Shown: piece after piece, positions 15,501-23,049 of the stretch
Numbering within the stretch: position 1 is the first letter of the stretch
Layout of the letters: each line of letters begins with the position of its first letter
Assembly: GCA_919901855.1 (NCBI GenBank)
Contig: CAKKQC010000079.1
Coordinates: 1-44,549 of the forward strand
Length of the DNA: 44,549 nt
Source: a bacterium
GTDB lineage: Bacteria > Oederibacteriota > CAKKQC01
Direction of reading: 5' to 3'
Made by a program: the position numbers and the translations under genes
Notes under the pieces: model-generated
Seen by the model: only the letters and a program-made list of their open reading frames with translations
Told to the model about the DNA's origin: nothing
The model's database searches: none

Positions 15501-17956
15501 GCATCTCGTGCGCCCAGGTGATGCATTACAGCAATACAGTCGGCGCCCTGATCCTGCCTCCGGCCGCGCTGGCGGGGTCGATGAGCGTACTCCCGAATCC
15601 GCAGAGCGTGGGGCACATCTTCCTCCTGACGCTGACCGTGACCGACACGGGCGCGGCCGGGGCCAACGGGGTGAGTCCCGCGGCGCCGCTGGTCACGGGC
15701 TCGGGAGCCGCGGTTCTCGTCAGCGGGCCGATACCGTCGCCGCCCGTCGCGCTCGCCGGAGGGGGGGCCGTCACGTTCACGTGGACGTACACGGCGACCG
15801 TGGCGGGGAACCTGCTCTTCACGGTCACGGTGACGGGCACGGACGCGGTCTCGGCGGGCGCGCTCTCGATCGTCCGGTCGGCCGCGATGGTCGTGCAGTC
15901 GGCGGCGTCGCTGGCCGGGACGCTCGCGTGCTCGCCCAACCCCGCGGCCGCGGGGGCCACGGTTCAGGCGGTGCTGACCGTGACGAACTCCGGGGCCGCG
16001 GCCGTCCAGGGCGCGACGCCCGCGATCCAGGTGAACGCGGGGTCCGGCCTGCTCACGCTCCTCAGCGGGCCGTCTCCGGCCGGGCCCCTCACGATTCCCG
16101 GCGGGGCTGCCCAATCGTTCACGTGGACGTACTCGATGACCGGGGCGGGCGTGGTATCCCTCACGGCGACGGTTGCCGGGCTCGACGTCAACGCGGGCAC
16201 GCCCGTGGTCGTGGCCGGGTCATCGGTCGTGACGGTGGCCGTGCCCGCGAGCCTGGTGTCGGTGATGGCGGTGAGCCCGTCCCCCGGGTATGTCGGGTAC
16301 TGGCTTACGGTCGACCTCACGGTGACCAACACGGGCGGGGCGTCGGCCGGAGGGATCACGCCGTCGCTGACGGTGGCGACAGGCGCATCGCTCGTCGCGG
16401 CGGTGAATGGGCCGGTGCCGGCGGGCCCGGTCACGCTGCCGGGCGGGTCGAGCGTCACGTTCCGGTGGACCTACTCCGTATCGGGGGCGGGCGCGGTCTC
16501 GTTCTCGGCGTCCGCGACCGGCACCGACGGGACGTTCTTCACGGCGGCGATATCGGGCGCGGCCGGGGGCGTCACGCTTCAGACCGCCGGGACGCTGGCG
16601 GCGGGGCTCGCCGTCACCCCGCCCGTGGCGTCGTTGTGGCAGCAACTCGTCACGGTGGAGCTCACGGTCACGAACACGGGCGGCGCGACGGTGAACACGG
16701 TGGCGCCCGCCCTCCAGGTCAACCGGGGGGCCGGCGTGCTCACGCTCCTGAGCGGTCCGGTCCCGGCCGGGCCGGTCTCGATCGCGTCGGGGCTGTCGCA
16801 GACCTTCGTGTGGACTTACACGGCTTCCGGCGCGGGATGGCTGTCCTTCACGGGAACGGGAACGGGGGTGGATACGGCCGGGGGCGGCACGGTCGGGGCC
16901 GCAGCGTCGGCGTCGGCCACGATGCAGACCGGGGCGAACCTCGTGTGTGCGCTCGCGGCGACGGTCCCGTCGCCGCTGGGGGCGCGCCAGCCGATCACGC
17001 TCGTGCTCACGGTCACCAATACGGGAGATGCGGCCGCGATCGGCGCGTTGCCGTCGGCCGACGTGGGGCCCGCGCCGGAGACCGCGGGCGAGAAGGTCGG
17101 TGGTCCGGTTCCGGCCGGCCCGGTCGCGATCCCGGGCCATGGGACCGTGGCGTTCACGTGGATCGTGCAGGCGATCCAGGCGCCGCCGACGCTGACGTTC
17201 ACGGTGACGGTCGAGGCGCAGGATGCCAACTCGGGAGCCCCGCTGGCCGCCGCCCGGACCACGGCGGCGCTGGTCGTGTCGGCCGACGGCCGGCTGGTCG
17301 CCTCGGCGGAGACGTCGCCCGTCGAGGTCAGGGAGGGCGAGACCGCCGAGATCCGGCTGACGGTCGAGAACACGGGCATCAGCGACGTGCTGAACGTGCA
17401 GCCGTCCCTGACGCTGGCCGACCCGAGGCTCGCCAAGGTCGTCTCCGGCCCCGTGCCCACCGGGGGTCTGACGCTCACGGCGACCGGGAGCGTCGTCTTC
17501 GTGTGGAGGGTGACGGCCCAGCGCGAGGGACACCTCGTCTACACGGCGGCGGTTACCGGCGTGGATTCCAACTCCGGTGCGCCGTTGAGCGCGGGGGTGG
17601 ACGCCGTGGAGACCTTCGTCGAGATCCGGCCGGCGCGGTTCTTCAAGGTGAAGAAGGGCTCGGCGCTGGTCGCCCCGAACGTGCTCGATCTGTCGGATCC
17701 GTCGAGCAACCTGCACTTCGTGTTCAAAGGGAAGGCGGGCGGGCACGTGGCCCTGACCATCTACGACGAGGCGCACCGGTATGTGGGGGCGGAAGACGTG
17801 GTGCTGGACTGGTCGGGCATGGGCGAGATCTCGACGAGGAACGGACGGCTCGGCATCCTCCAGCTCGGGCAGGGCGTGCACTGGGCGGTGGCGAAGGGCG
17901 GCGGCGTGGATGACATCCTGCCGTTCGTCGTCGTCGTGAAACGGAAGCTCCAGTGA
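12542..17956 (+). CDS. Giant secreted repeat protein: seven DUF11-like and six CARDB-like domains plus FlgD/T9SS-like C-terminus
   Basis: 1804 residues from the GTG at 12542 (GTGA overlap). Signal peptide to about residue 30 (PLPARA), then the array's opening block ATADGSIITNLVSIAW. Seven DUF11-type domains of about 133 residues follow (about 78-1008), each with TYxIxVxNTG, DTV and TFTITG strands. Six Gly/Ala-rich domains of about 115 residues (about 1009-1696) carry LTVTNTGGA and SGPVPAGPV motifs and resemble CARDB or similar Ig-like repeats. The last 105 residues (SNLHFVFKGKAGG, VALTIYDEAHRYV, GVHWAVAKGGG, VVVVKRK) resemble the FlgD-like or T9SS-type C-terminal beta domains that mark surface export in some phyla. 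Adhesin or surface-fibre backbone is a reasonable guess. No catalytic motif seen. Confidence 0.8.
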   Translation: MRSGLRVRRVLSACGVVAGILVAAPLPARAATADGSIITNLVSIAWTTVWGVTATGAQFTQTSATAYATVISTAFGVTQDWWNVTAGAKANPVPGDVIQFTVTITNSGATPLTTIHVTDTLAAGLTYQAGSLNVEPAAGWTTNAAGAILRADQSGSTIAPGGTALIVFSATVDPVCTTVTIGNTAYFDGAGSLLGASPVFVVAGPVTDLSVTHQVTDGGSVGSVVTYQITVANTGETTVTDLTVTDTVAALVTGAAAGTPAGWAAPVVTSVASGTRFVWTGTGLTLWPGTSTTFTIAGAYGLVCVPTQLSNTVVVTGGNSCARAAPHSAVAAGSVIAPYVTAVALRQDVVQAPVNSADPVKYRLVVSNTGTATITSLTVADTVAPQVVGVTTEQTAPFGAPGVTQGPSGTIYVWSASAAALLVPGATFTFTITGAAGSVCVQTAVSNTGYVAGVGTCAGASALSAPAAGFVITAPTMDFTVTSQLTGGGTVGAAMSYGIIVANTGTATITNLTVVDTVPAVIANQAAGTPAGWAAPVVTSVASGTRYVWSGAGLSLSPGATTTFAISGNYGVVCVPTPVSDTPYATGGISCAQVNHLGNAAGMLLPPVTTGLAVSMLQTPASPAIGSLVTYRVVVTNTGTATITNLVVVDSIPGLVMSATASEPSGFPTPTVASGSVFTWGSSAANLGLGQSFTFTVTGTVGAVCANTAASASAFVTGTAVCSTTVLTTNPVGFVVPAPVTGLTIVKTQTPASPGTGSPVTYRIVVANSGDATITSLTVTDTISPVVTAAAGDQPAGFGAASVTNSSSGTLFGWNSAAANLGPGKSFTFTITGVVGPICVQTAVSNTAYATGTSACSATVVSTSPSPGFVLSAPVMDFTVTKQVTGTAAVGLPVTYTITVANTGEVTIQNLTVVDTVSAVVAGPAAGTPPGWAAPVVTSVVSGTRFVWTGAGLVLGPGTSTTFTIAGTYGVVGNPTQVSNTAYATGGISCAQVMHYSNTVGALILPPAALAGSMSVLPNPQSVGHIFLLTLTVTDTGAAGANGVSPAAPLVTGSGAAVLVSGPIPSPPVALAGGGAVTFTWTYTATVAGNLLFTVTVTGTDAVSAGALSIVRSAAMVVQSAASLAGTLACSPNPAAAGATVQAVLTVTNSGAAAVQGATPAIQVNAGSGLLTLLSGPSPAGPLTIPGGAAQSFTWTYSMTGAGVVSLTATVAGLDVNAGTPVVVAGSSVVTVAVPASLVSVMAVSPSPGYVGYWLTVDLTVTNTGGASAGGITPSLTVATGASLVAAVNGPVPAGPVTLPGGSSVTFRWTYSVSGAGAVSFSASATGTDGTFFTAAISGAAGGVTLQTAGTLAAGLAVTPPVASLWQQLVTVELTVTNTGGATVNTVAPALQVNRGAGVLTLLSGPVPAGPVSIASGLSQTFVWTYTASGAGWLSFTGTGTGVDTAGGGTVGAAASASATMQTGANLVCALAATVPSPLGARQPITLVLTVTNTGDAAAIGALPSADVGPAPETAGEKVGGPVPAGPVAIPGHGTVAFTWIVQAIQAPPTLTFTVTVEAQDANSGAPLAAARTTAALVVSADGRLVASAETSPVEVREGETAEIRLTVENTGISDVLNVQPSLTLADPRLAKVVSGPVPTGGLTLTATGSVVFVWRVTAQREGHLVYTAAVTGVDSNSGAPLSAGVDAVETFVEIRPARFFKVKKGSALVAPNVLDLSDPSSNLHFVFKGKAGGHVALTIYDEAHRYVGAEDVVLDWSGMGEISTRNGRLGILQLGQGVHWAVAKGGGVDDILPFVVVVKRKLQ
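12775..15567 (+). repeat. Seven tandem DUF11-type coding repeats, two alternating subtypes
   Basis: The repeats start near 12775, 13160, 13562, 13971, 14368, 14762 and 15168. Repeats 2, 4 and 7 share GTPxGWAAPVVTSV, TRFVWTGAGL and TGGISCAQ-like segments. Repeats 3, 5 and 6 share TPASP or its equivalent, TATITSL and AANLGPGKSFTFT-like segments. Near-identical nucleotide stretches within each subtype suggest recent duplication or gene conversion. Confidence 0.7.
15568..17630 (+). repeat. Six tandem CARDB-like coding repeats
   Basis: Units of about 115 codons begin near 15568, 15905, 16250, 16590, 16934 and 17285. Each has a TVTNTG-type strand, a SGPVPAGPV-type segment and an aromatic FxWTY strand; the last two are the most divergent. 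The domain name is a resemblance, not a proven family assignment. Confidence 0.6.
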
Positions 17957-19332
17957 GGCGGGCGACGGGACTCGCGGCGGCCGTCCTCGTGGCGTCCGCG
18001 CTGGGAGGACGCGCGGGGGCGGCCACGACGACCCCGGCCGGGGCCGCGTTCCTCGCCATGCCGCTGAGCGTCCAGCAGATGGGGATGGGGGATGTGACGC
18101 TCGGAGGCCACGACATCATGCGGGCGTGGATGAACCCGGCCATGCTGGCGGAACAGGCCAACGAGGGCGAGGTGGCGATTAACGGCGGACCGCAGTTCCA
18201 GTCCGTGGAGACGACGCTGGGGCTGGGGGTGGGCTGGAAGCGTACTCCGCAGAACATGATCGGGGCGTTCCTGTCCTACTACAGCGCGGCGTTTCCCGAG
18301 GTGTCGCTCCTGGGTGACGAGACCGGGACGAAGGTCGCGGTGAACAACATCGCGGCGGGCGTGGCGGCCGCCTACCGCTGGGAGGTCGTGCGCATCGGCG
18401 TGACGGCCAAGTTCCTCTCCCAGAGCTACCTGGGGGAGAGCTCGGCGGGGGTGGCGGGGGATGCCGGCGCGCTCGTGACGTGGAAGGGGATCACGGGGGG
18501 CGTGTCGGCGCGGAACCTCGGGCCGAATCCGCTGGCGCCGGACGAGATGACGTCGTTCGGCATGGCCCTGCCGTTCGAGATCCGGGGCGGGCTTTCCTAC
18601 TCGTATGTGCCGATGAACCTGAGTGTGGGGGCGGAGTACGTGGCGGCGAAGGAGCGGAATCCGGGTATCGGCGCGGGAGTGGAGTGGTGGCTGGCCAAGT
18701 ACCTGGGGGCCCGCGCCGGGTACATGGGGCTGAACTCGGGGGGATCGCCGGCGCTCACGTTCGGGTTGTCGGCGATGTACGCGGGCATCGGGCTCGACTA
18801 CGCGATGCAGGCCTCGGCGGTGGGATCGGGGCACCACATCAGCCTGTCGTATGCCGTCGGCGCCAAGCGGTCCGATTCCCGCCCCGCGGCCGCGGGGGAG
18901 GCGCTTCCCGAGGCCGCCGAGGACACGGGGACGAAGCTCAACGTCGCGGTCGCGGACCTGAAACCCGAGGGCGTGTCCTCCAGCGATGCGGCGGTCATCT
19001 CCGAGCTCCTCCGCGCCGAGCTGGTCATGGTGGGCACGCTCAACGTGGTGGAGAAGGCGAACATGGACAAGATCCTGGCCGAACACGCGTTTCAGCAGAG
19101 CGGATGCACGGCGCAGGATTGCGCGGTCAAGCTCGGCAAAATCCTGAACGTCCGCCGCATGATCGTCGGCTCATTCGGCAAGTTCATGAACCGCTTCTAC
19201 ATCACGGTCCGGGTCGTGGACGTCACGACCGGAAAGGTGCTCTTCAGCGACACCGAGCGGATGGGGGTGAACGCGGAAGTGCAGGATGCCGTGCATGCCC
19301 TCGCCGGCCGGGTCGCCAAGCGGATGAAATAG
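17953..19332 (+). CDS. PorV/PorQ-like outer-membrane barrel fused to a CsgG/LpoB-like domain
   Basis: 459 residues from the GTG at 17953 (GTGA overlap with the giant gene). Signal peptide to about GGRAGA. Residues about 25-305 resemble PorV/UPF0164 barrels: FLAMPLSVQQMGMGDVTLGG, AWMNPAML near the N-terminus, repeated amphipathic strands and a closing HHISLSYAVG. After an Ala/Glu-rich linker, about 329-459 form a CsgG/LpoB-like domain (LNVAVADLKPEGVSSSDAAV, then LRAELVMVGTLNVVEKANMD, GKILNVRRMIVGSFGK, YITVRVVDVTTGKVLFSD). PorV proteins shuttle surface proteins at the outer membrane in type IX secretion; CsgG domains occur in curli export and in periplasmic regulators. As the last gene of the operon it is the likely export or anchoring partner. 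Confidence 0.75.
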   Translation: MRRATGLAAAVLVASALGGRAGAATTTPAGAAFLAMPLSVQQMGMGDVTLGGHDIMRAWMNPAMLAEQANEGEVAINGGPQFQSVETTLGLGVGWKRTPQNMIGAFLSYYSAAFPEVSLLGDETGTKVAVNNIAAGVAAAYRWEVVRIGVTAKFLSQSYLGESSAGVAGDAGALVTWKGITGGVSARNLGPNPLAPDEMTSFGMALPFEIRGGLSYSYVPMNLSVGAEYVAAKERNPGIGAGVEWWLAKYLGARAGYMGLNSGGSPALTFGLSAMYAGIGLDYAMQASAVGSGHHISLSYAVGAKRSDSRPAAAGEALPEAAEDTGTKLNVAVADLKPEGVSSSDAAVISELLRAELVMVGTLNVVEKANMDKILAEHAFQQSGCTAQDCAVKLGKILNVRRMIVGSFGKFMNRFYITVRVVDVTTGKVLFSDTERMGVNAEVQDAVHALAGRVAKRMK

Positions 19333-19351
19333 ACCCCGCAGGCTCGGCTGA

Positions 19352-19357
19352 TATGAT
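19352..19357 (+). promoter_or_regulatory. -10-like box (TATGAT) for the beta-helix gene
   Basis: TATGAT ends 6 bases before the ATG at 19364; no -35 element or ribosome binding site is visible. Leaderless start suspected. Confidence 0.4.
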
Positions 19358-19363
19358 GTGCGG

Positions 19364-20722
19364 ATGGGCACCTGGTACGTCGACGCCACCAACGGCCGCG
19401 ACCGGAACTCCGGCCGGTCTCCCGCCAAGGCCTGGAAGACCCTGCGCCGCGCCCGACGGCAGGCGCTGCACGCCGGCGATGCCCTCCTCCTGCGCCGCGG
19501 GGACAGTTGGGCCGAATCCCTGCGACTGCGCGGGAGCGGCCGTCCCGGGCGCCCGATCACGGTCGCCGCGTACGGGTCCGGTCCCCGGCCCCGGTTGGCG
19601 CCCCGGGGCGTGACCGTCGTCGAGAACGAGGGTCCCGTCTCGTGGTGGCGGCTGGCGCGGCTCGAGCTCTGCGGCGCGGAGCCGTGGGCGCCTTTCGCGC
19701 GCGAGGGCGGAAGGGCGGCCGGGATCGCGATCCACCAGGCCTCGCCTTCGGAGGGGCTCAGCATCGAGGACTGCGTCGTGCACGACGTCAGCGGACCGGG
19801 CATCGCTTTCCACGCGGGGGCTTCCGACGGAACGGTCTTTCGCGGATGGACGGTCACGGGGTGCGAGGTTTATCATGCCGCGACCGGCATCACGGCCGGC
19901 GGGCCGTGGCCCCCAGGCCCGAACCCGTGGCAGTACCACGAGAAGTTCGCGGTCCGCGACTGCCGGGTCCACGATATCGCGACCGACGGCATCGTGCTCT
20001 CGCACTGCCGGGACGGCGTGATCGAGCGGTGCACGGCGTACAGGTCCGGGATCGGCCGGACCCGGCGGACGCCGGTCGGCATCTGGTTCTTCCAGGCCCT
20101 CCGGTGCGTGATCCGGCTCAGCGAGTCGTTCGACAACCACACGGCCGGGGGCAAGGCCGACGGCGGGGGGTTCGACCTCGACGGCGGCGCCGTGGACTGC
20201 GCCATGCTCGACAACTACTCGCACGACAACGACGGGGCCGGGTACCTGGTCTGCTCCTACGATCCCGTCAACGCCCCGTGCACGGGGTGCCTGACCCGGG
20301 GCAACGTGTCCGTGAACGACGGCCGGGCCAACGACTACGGCGCGATCCTCTTCTGGCAGGCCCACCATTGCCGGACGGAACGCAACCTGTGCCTCACGCG
20401 GATCTCCCCGGGACTCAAGTTCACGAGCGAGACCCACGGGAACGTGTTCGCGGACAACACCTTCGTGGTCGACGCCCGCTCCGACGTGGCGGTGCTGAAG
20501 TCCTCGTTCCCCGTGGACGCGAACACGTTCCGCGGCAACCGGTGGTGGCGGACCGGGGGACGGCCGCGGTTCGAACTGCCGGGCCATCGCCGGCTCGATC
20601 TCGGGGGGTACGCGAAGCTGACGGACGCGAAGGGGGAACGGGCGACGAATCCCGGCTGGGAGGATCGTCTCGGTAGGGAACTCCGGCGGCTCGAGGTTGC
20701 CCGGCGGGCCTCGGTCGGCTAG
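19364..20722 (+). CDS. Right-handed parallel beta-helix protein
   Basis: 452 residues from the ATG at 19364; the GTG at 19358 would add two residues but falls against the -10 box. The N-terminus WYVDATNGRDRNSGRSP, LHAGDALLLRRGDSW and PITVAAYGSG is typical of secreted-type beta-helix proteins (polysaccharide lyase or carbohydrate-binding-like). The middle contains about ten coil repeats with the pattern xxIxxCxVxxxxxxGIxxxx (for example DCRVHDIATDGIVLSHC). No signal peptide is visible, which is odd for a polysaccharide-active enzyme. No catalytic residues could be assigned, so the substrate is unknown. Its stop overlaps the convergent gene in a shared CTAG (20719-20722). Confidence 0.7.
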   Translation: MGTWYVDATNGRDRNSGRSPAKAWKTLRRARRQALHAGDALLLRRGDSWAESLRLRGSGRPGRPITVAAYGSGPRPRLAPRGVTVVENEGPVSWWRLARLELCGAEPWAPFAREGGRAAGIAIHQASPSEGLSIEDCVVHDVSGPGIAFHAGASDGTVFRGWTVTGCEVYHAATGITAGGPWPPGPNPWQYHEKFAVRDCRVHDIATDGIVLSHCRDGVIERCTAYRSGIGRTRRTPVGIWFFQALRCVIRLSESFDNHTAGGKADGGGFDLDGGAVDCAMLDNYSHDNDGAGYLVCSYDPVNAPCTGCLTRGNVSVNDGRANDYGAILFWQAHHCRTERNLCLTRISPGLKFTSETHGNVFADNTFVVDARSDVAVLKSSFPVDANTFRGNRWWRTGGRPRFELPGHRRLDLGGYAKLTDAKGERATNPGWEDRLGRELRRLEVARRASVG

Positions 20723-21216
20723 GCCGGCGTCCCCGGCGTCTGCCGGGACCGGGTGATCCGCTCCGAGATCTCGATGTCGACCAGTTCCTCCCGCCGCTTG
20801 GCTGCCGTCCGGTTGATCATCTCCGCGAGGTGGGGGTTGCCGAGGAGCACGTTCCGGAAGGTGTCGCGCAGGAGCGTGAAAACGACGCCGTCCTCCTCGC
20901 ACGCGACCGTGGCGGACCTGGGCTGGCGGCTGAGCAGGGCCATCTCGCCGAAGTAGGAGCCCGGTCCCAGGCGGGCGATCTGCTTGTCGAGGAACGCGCG
21001 CTTGCGGTAGACGCCGACGGAACCGGAGGCGACGATATAGAAGATCGAACCGATCGTGCCCTGCTCGATCAGGAGCTCGCCCTTCTTCATTTCGGCCTTA
21101 TCGAAGCCGGCGAGCAGGGCCTCGGTCTCGGCTGCGCTCAGGTACTGGAGGAAGGAAAGATCCTTCAGTGCACCCTTGAGCTGCTCGACGTCCGCGGCGG
21201 TCAGTTGCGTACCCAT
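20719..21216 (-). CDS. Cyclic-nucleotide-binding domain protein (CRP-like sensor, no DNA-binding domain)
   Basis: 165 residues. A single cNMP-binding fold spans about 15-130: LSAAETEALLAGFDKAEMKK, GELLIEQGTIGSIFYIVASG and the phosphate-binding cassette GSYFGEMALLSRQPRSATV with the conserved Glu and Arg. A short helical tail rich in charged residues follows, with no helix-turn-helix, so it is not a CRP/FNR regulator by itself. It could sense cAMP or cGMP and act through protein contact. The ATG at 21216 has a purine-rich ribosome binding site (AGGGGGA) and its own promoter. Confidence 0.8.
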   Translation of the reverse strand: MGTQLTAADVEQLKGALKDLSFLQYLSAAETEALLAGFDKAEMKKGELLIEQGTIGSIFYIVASGSVGVYRKRAFLDKQIARLGPGSYFGEMALLSRQPRSATVACEEDGVVFTLLRDTFRNVLLGNPHLAEMINRTAAKRREELVDIEISERITRSRQTPGTPA

Positions 21217-21253
21217 GCGTTCCCCCTCGTGCCTTCCGCTCTCCCCCTGTCAG

Positions 21254-21281
21254 AGATTACCACGTCCATGATCCATGTCAA
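21254..21281 (-). promoter_or_regulatory. Promoter of the cyclic-nucleotide-binding gene
   Basis: On the minus strand TTGACA (21281-21276) and TAATCT (21259-21254) are 16 bp apart. The start codon lies 37 bases past the box, with a ribosome binding site, so this transcript has a normal leader. Confidence 0.6.
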
Positions 21282-21340
21282 TTCAACCCATGACCGCCCG
21301 AACCGTGTTCCCGGCTTCGCGCCGAAGGCCCCTTGCGATC

Positions 21341-22123
21341 CTACAGGGCGGACATCGCCTTCCCGCCGCACACGGGGACGAAGGCGCCCGTCACGAAACT
21401 GGCGAGGTCCGAGGCCAGGAAGGCGACCACGTTCGCGATCTCCTGGTCGGTACCCCGGCGGCGCAGGGGGATCATCCTGGCGTAGTCGGGCTGGACCTCC
21501 GTGCCCTTCTCCCGGTCCCGGTCGCTGACCGTCCATCCGGGTGCCACCTCGTTGACCGTGATCCCGTGCTCGCCGACCTCGCGCGCGAGGACCTTGAGGA
21601 CCGCATCCATCCCGCGCTTGCCCGCCGTGTACGCGCTCTGCGAGGGCAGGCATTCCATCGCGCAGTCGGTCGAGATCGCGATTACCCGGCCCCCCTGGCG
21701 TGCGATCATCCCCGGCACGAAGGCCTTCGCCATGAGCACGTTCTGCATGACGCACGACCGGAACTGGCTCTCGTAGTCCGCAAGCCCCTGTTCCAGCACA
21801 CTCGTCCACTTGTACTGCTCGACGGCGTTGTTGACGATAATGGCCGGCGCGCCGAGCGCCGCGGCGACGGCGTCGCGCATAGCCAGAACCGACCGCTCGT
21901 CGGTCACGTCGGCCTGGACGGCGACGGCACGGCCGCCGGCCGCCGTGATCTCGCCGGCCACCGCCTCGGCCTTGGCCCGGTTCTGTTTGCAGTGCACGGC
22001 GACCGCGGCGCCGCACCGGGCCAGCGTGCGCGCCATCACGCGTCCGAGCTGGCCCGAGCCGCCGGTAACGACCGCCGTCTGTCCCGAGAGATCAATCGTG
22101 AGCCGCGTATCCGGTGTGTTCAT
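21341..22123 (-). CDS. Short-chain dehydrogenase/reductase (SDR)
   Basis: 260 residues. Classical SDR features: cofactor loop TGGSGQLG near residues 20-27, QADVTDE, NNAV in place of NNAG, a Ser in the STD segment, and the catalytic YTAGK (YxxxK). The glycine-rich loop with a basic residue following (HCKQNRAK) suggests NADP(H) preference. The end GAFVPVCGGKAMS matches the usual family C-terminus. Substrate unknown; relatives act on sugars, polyols or acyl carriers. A TACACT box stands 7 bases before the ATG and there is no ribosome binding site. Confidence 0.85.
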   Translation of the reverse strand: MNTPDTRLTIDLSGQTAVVTGGSGQLGRVMARTLARCGAAVAVHCKQNRAKAEAVAGEITAAGGRAVAVQADVTDERSVLAMRDAVAAALGAPAIIVNNAVEQYKWTSVLEQGLADYESQFRSCVMQNVLMAKAFVPGMIARQGGRVIAISTDCAMECLPSQSAYTAGKRGMDAVLKVLAREVGEHGITVNEVAPGWTVSDRDREKGTEVQPDYARMIPLRRRGTDQEIANVVAFLASDLASFVTGAFVPVCGGKAMSAL

Positions 22124-22130
22124 GGTCCCG

Positions 22131-22136
22131 AGTGTA
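22131..22136 (-). promoter_or_regulatory. -10-like box (TACACT) for the SDR gene
   Basis: On the minus strand TACACT is followed by 7 bases and the ATG at 22123. No -35 element seen. Confidence 0.4.
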
Positions 22137-22256
22137 GCAGGAGTGCGGGGGAGGGCTCGGTGCCCCGCGGGACGGGGGGTCGATTCGAGGACCGGCCAAG
22201 GCCTGAAACGCGATCATTCGGCCGGCGGGATGGTGGAGCAGGCGGTCAGGCGGGGT

Positions 22257-22880
22257 TCAGGCGTTCTTGACCGCGATGCCCTCGACGATGTTGGCCACGT
22301 CCTCGCACCGGTCGGTCGCGGATTCGAGCGACTCGTAGATGTCCTTCCACTTGATGATCGTGGCAGGGTCCAGCCCGTTCTCGAAGAGTCCGCCGAGCGC
22401 GTGGTGGAGGATCCGGTCGCCCTCGTTTTCCTTCGTGTTGACCTCGATGCACATCTGGAGGATTGCCGCGGTCTTCATGTCGTGCCGCAGGCGCGACAGG
22501 AGGTCCACGAGAATCTTGGTGGATTCCACGAGGACCTGGGCCATGGCCTTGGCGTCGTCGGGAATCGTCTGGACCCGGTAGAGGATCATGCGCGAGACCG
22601 AGGCGTCGATGAGGTCGAGAACGTCGTCCAGCCGGGTGATCAGTTCGTGGATGTCCTCCCGGTCGAACGGGGTGATGAACGTCTTGTTCAGCCGGGTCAT
22701 GGTCTCGTGCGTGATCCGGTCCCCGTTATGCTCGATCTCCTTGATCTTCGCGGCCTTGGCCTCGACATCCCGGAAGTCCGCGAACAGCTCCGCCAGGGCG
22801 AGCGCCCCCGCGTGCGTGTTGCGCGCCCCTTCCTCGAACAGGTCGAAGAACGACTCCTCGTGTGGAATGAGTCTGAACAT
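22257..22880 (-). CDS. DUF47 family PhoU-like protein
   Basis: 207 residues, all helical. The conserved DUF47 pattern is present: KIKEIEHNGDRITHETM near residues 44-60, FITPFDREDIHELITRLDDV near 68-87, and a second half with KENEGDRILHHAL. In other bacteria DUF47 (Pap/PhoU-like) proteins accompany Pit-type phosphate transporters and modulate uptake. No Pit gene adjoins it here, so its partner must be elsewhere or it works alone. A full promoter lies directly upstream and leaves no room for a leader. Confidence 0.85.
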   Translation of the reverse strand: MFRLIPHEESFFDLFEEGARNTHAGALALAELFADFRDVEAKAAKIKEIEHNGDRITHETMTRLNKTFITPFDREDIHELITRLDDVLDLIDASVSRMILYRVQTIPDDAKAMAQVLVESTKILVDLLSRLRHDMKTAAILQMCIEVNTKENEGDRILHHALGGLFENGLDPATIIKWKDIYESLESATDRCEDVANIVEGIAVKNA

Positions 22881-22888
22881 CGGGAGGT

Positions 22889-22917
22889 ATTGTGGCCTTC
22901 CGGGCCGCGGTTGTCAA
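22889..22917 (-). promoter_or_regulatory. Promoter of the DUF47 gene
   Basis: On the minus strand a perfect TTGACA (22917-22912) and CACAAT (22894-22889) are 17 bp apart, and the ATG at 22880 begins 8 bases after the box. This is the best single example in the window of a complete promoter giving a leaderless message. Confidence 0.7.
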
Positions 22918-22980
22918 TGAGGGCGCGGGGTTTCGCCCGGCCGGGGAGCCCGTTCGTCAAGATCGGGTAAAGACCACGGC

Positions 22981-23010
22981 TTGCGGCCCTGAATGCGGTG
23001 GGCGTAGACT
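22981..23010 (+). promoter_or_regulatory. Possible promoter of the Gfo/Idh-isomerase-peptidase operon
   Basis: TTGCGG at 22981 and TAGACT at 23005-23010 with an 18-bp spacer. A leader of about 33 bases with AAGGAGG would follow before the ATG at 23050. Confidence 0.4.
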
Positions 23011-23049
23011 GACGGCGTTGGCCGGACGGAATACACAAGGAGGCTACCG

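Noticed and set aside
12755-16114. 1119-codon minus-strand open frame opposite the giant repeat gene
   Set aside because: Low-complexity Arg/His/Gly translation mirroring the repeats on the plus strand; not a gene.
12775-17630. Regular nucleotide repeats considered as CRISPR-like or satellite DNA
   Set aside because: The units are about 345-400 bp, in frame and protein-coding; no short repeats with unique spacers occur anywhere in the window.
17953-19332. A complete type IX secretion system at this locus
   Set aside because: Only a PorV-like barrel and a C-terminal domain resembling sorting signals are seen; no SprA, PorU or motor genes lie in the window.
21314-21332. GGCTTCG...GAAGGCC imperfect hairpin downstream of the SDR gene
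   Set aside because: The stem is imperfect and there is no T-run on the minus strand, so I do not call a terminator.
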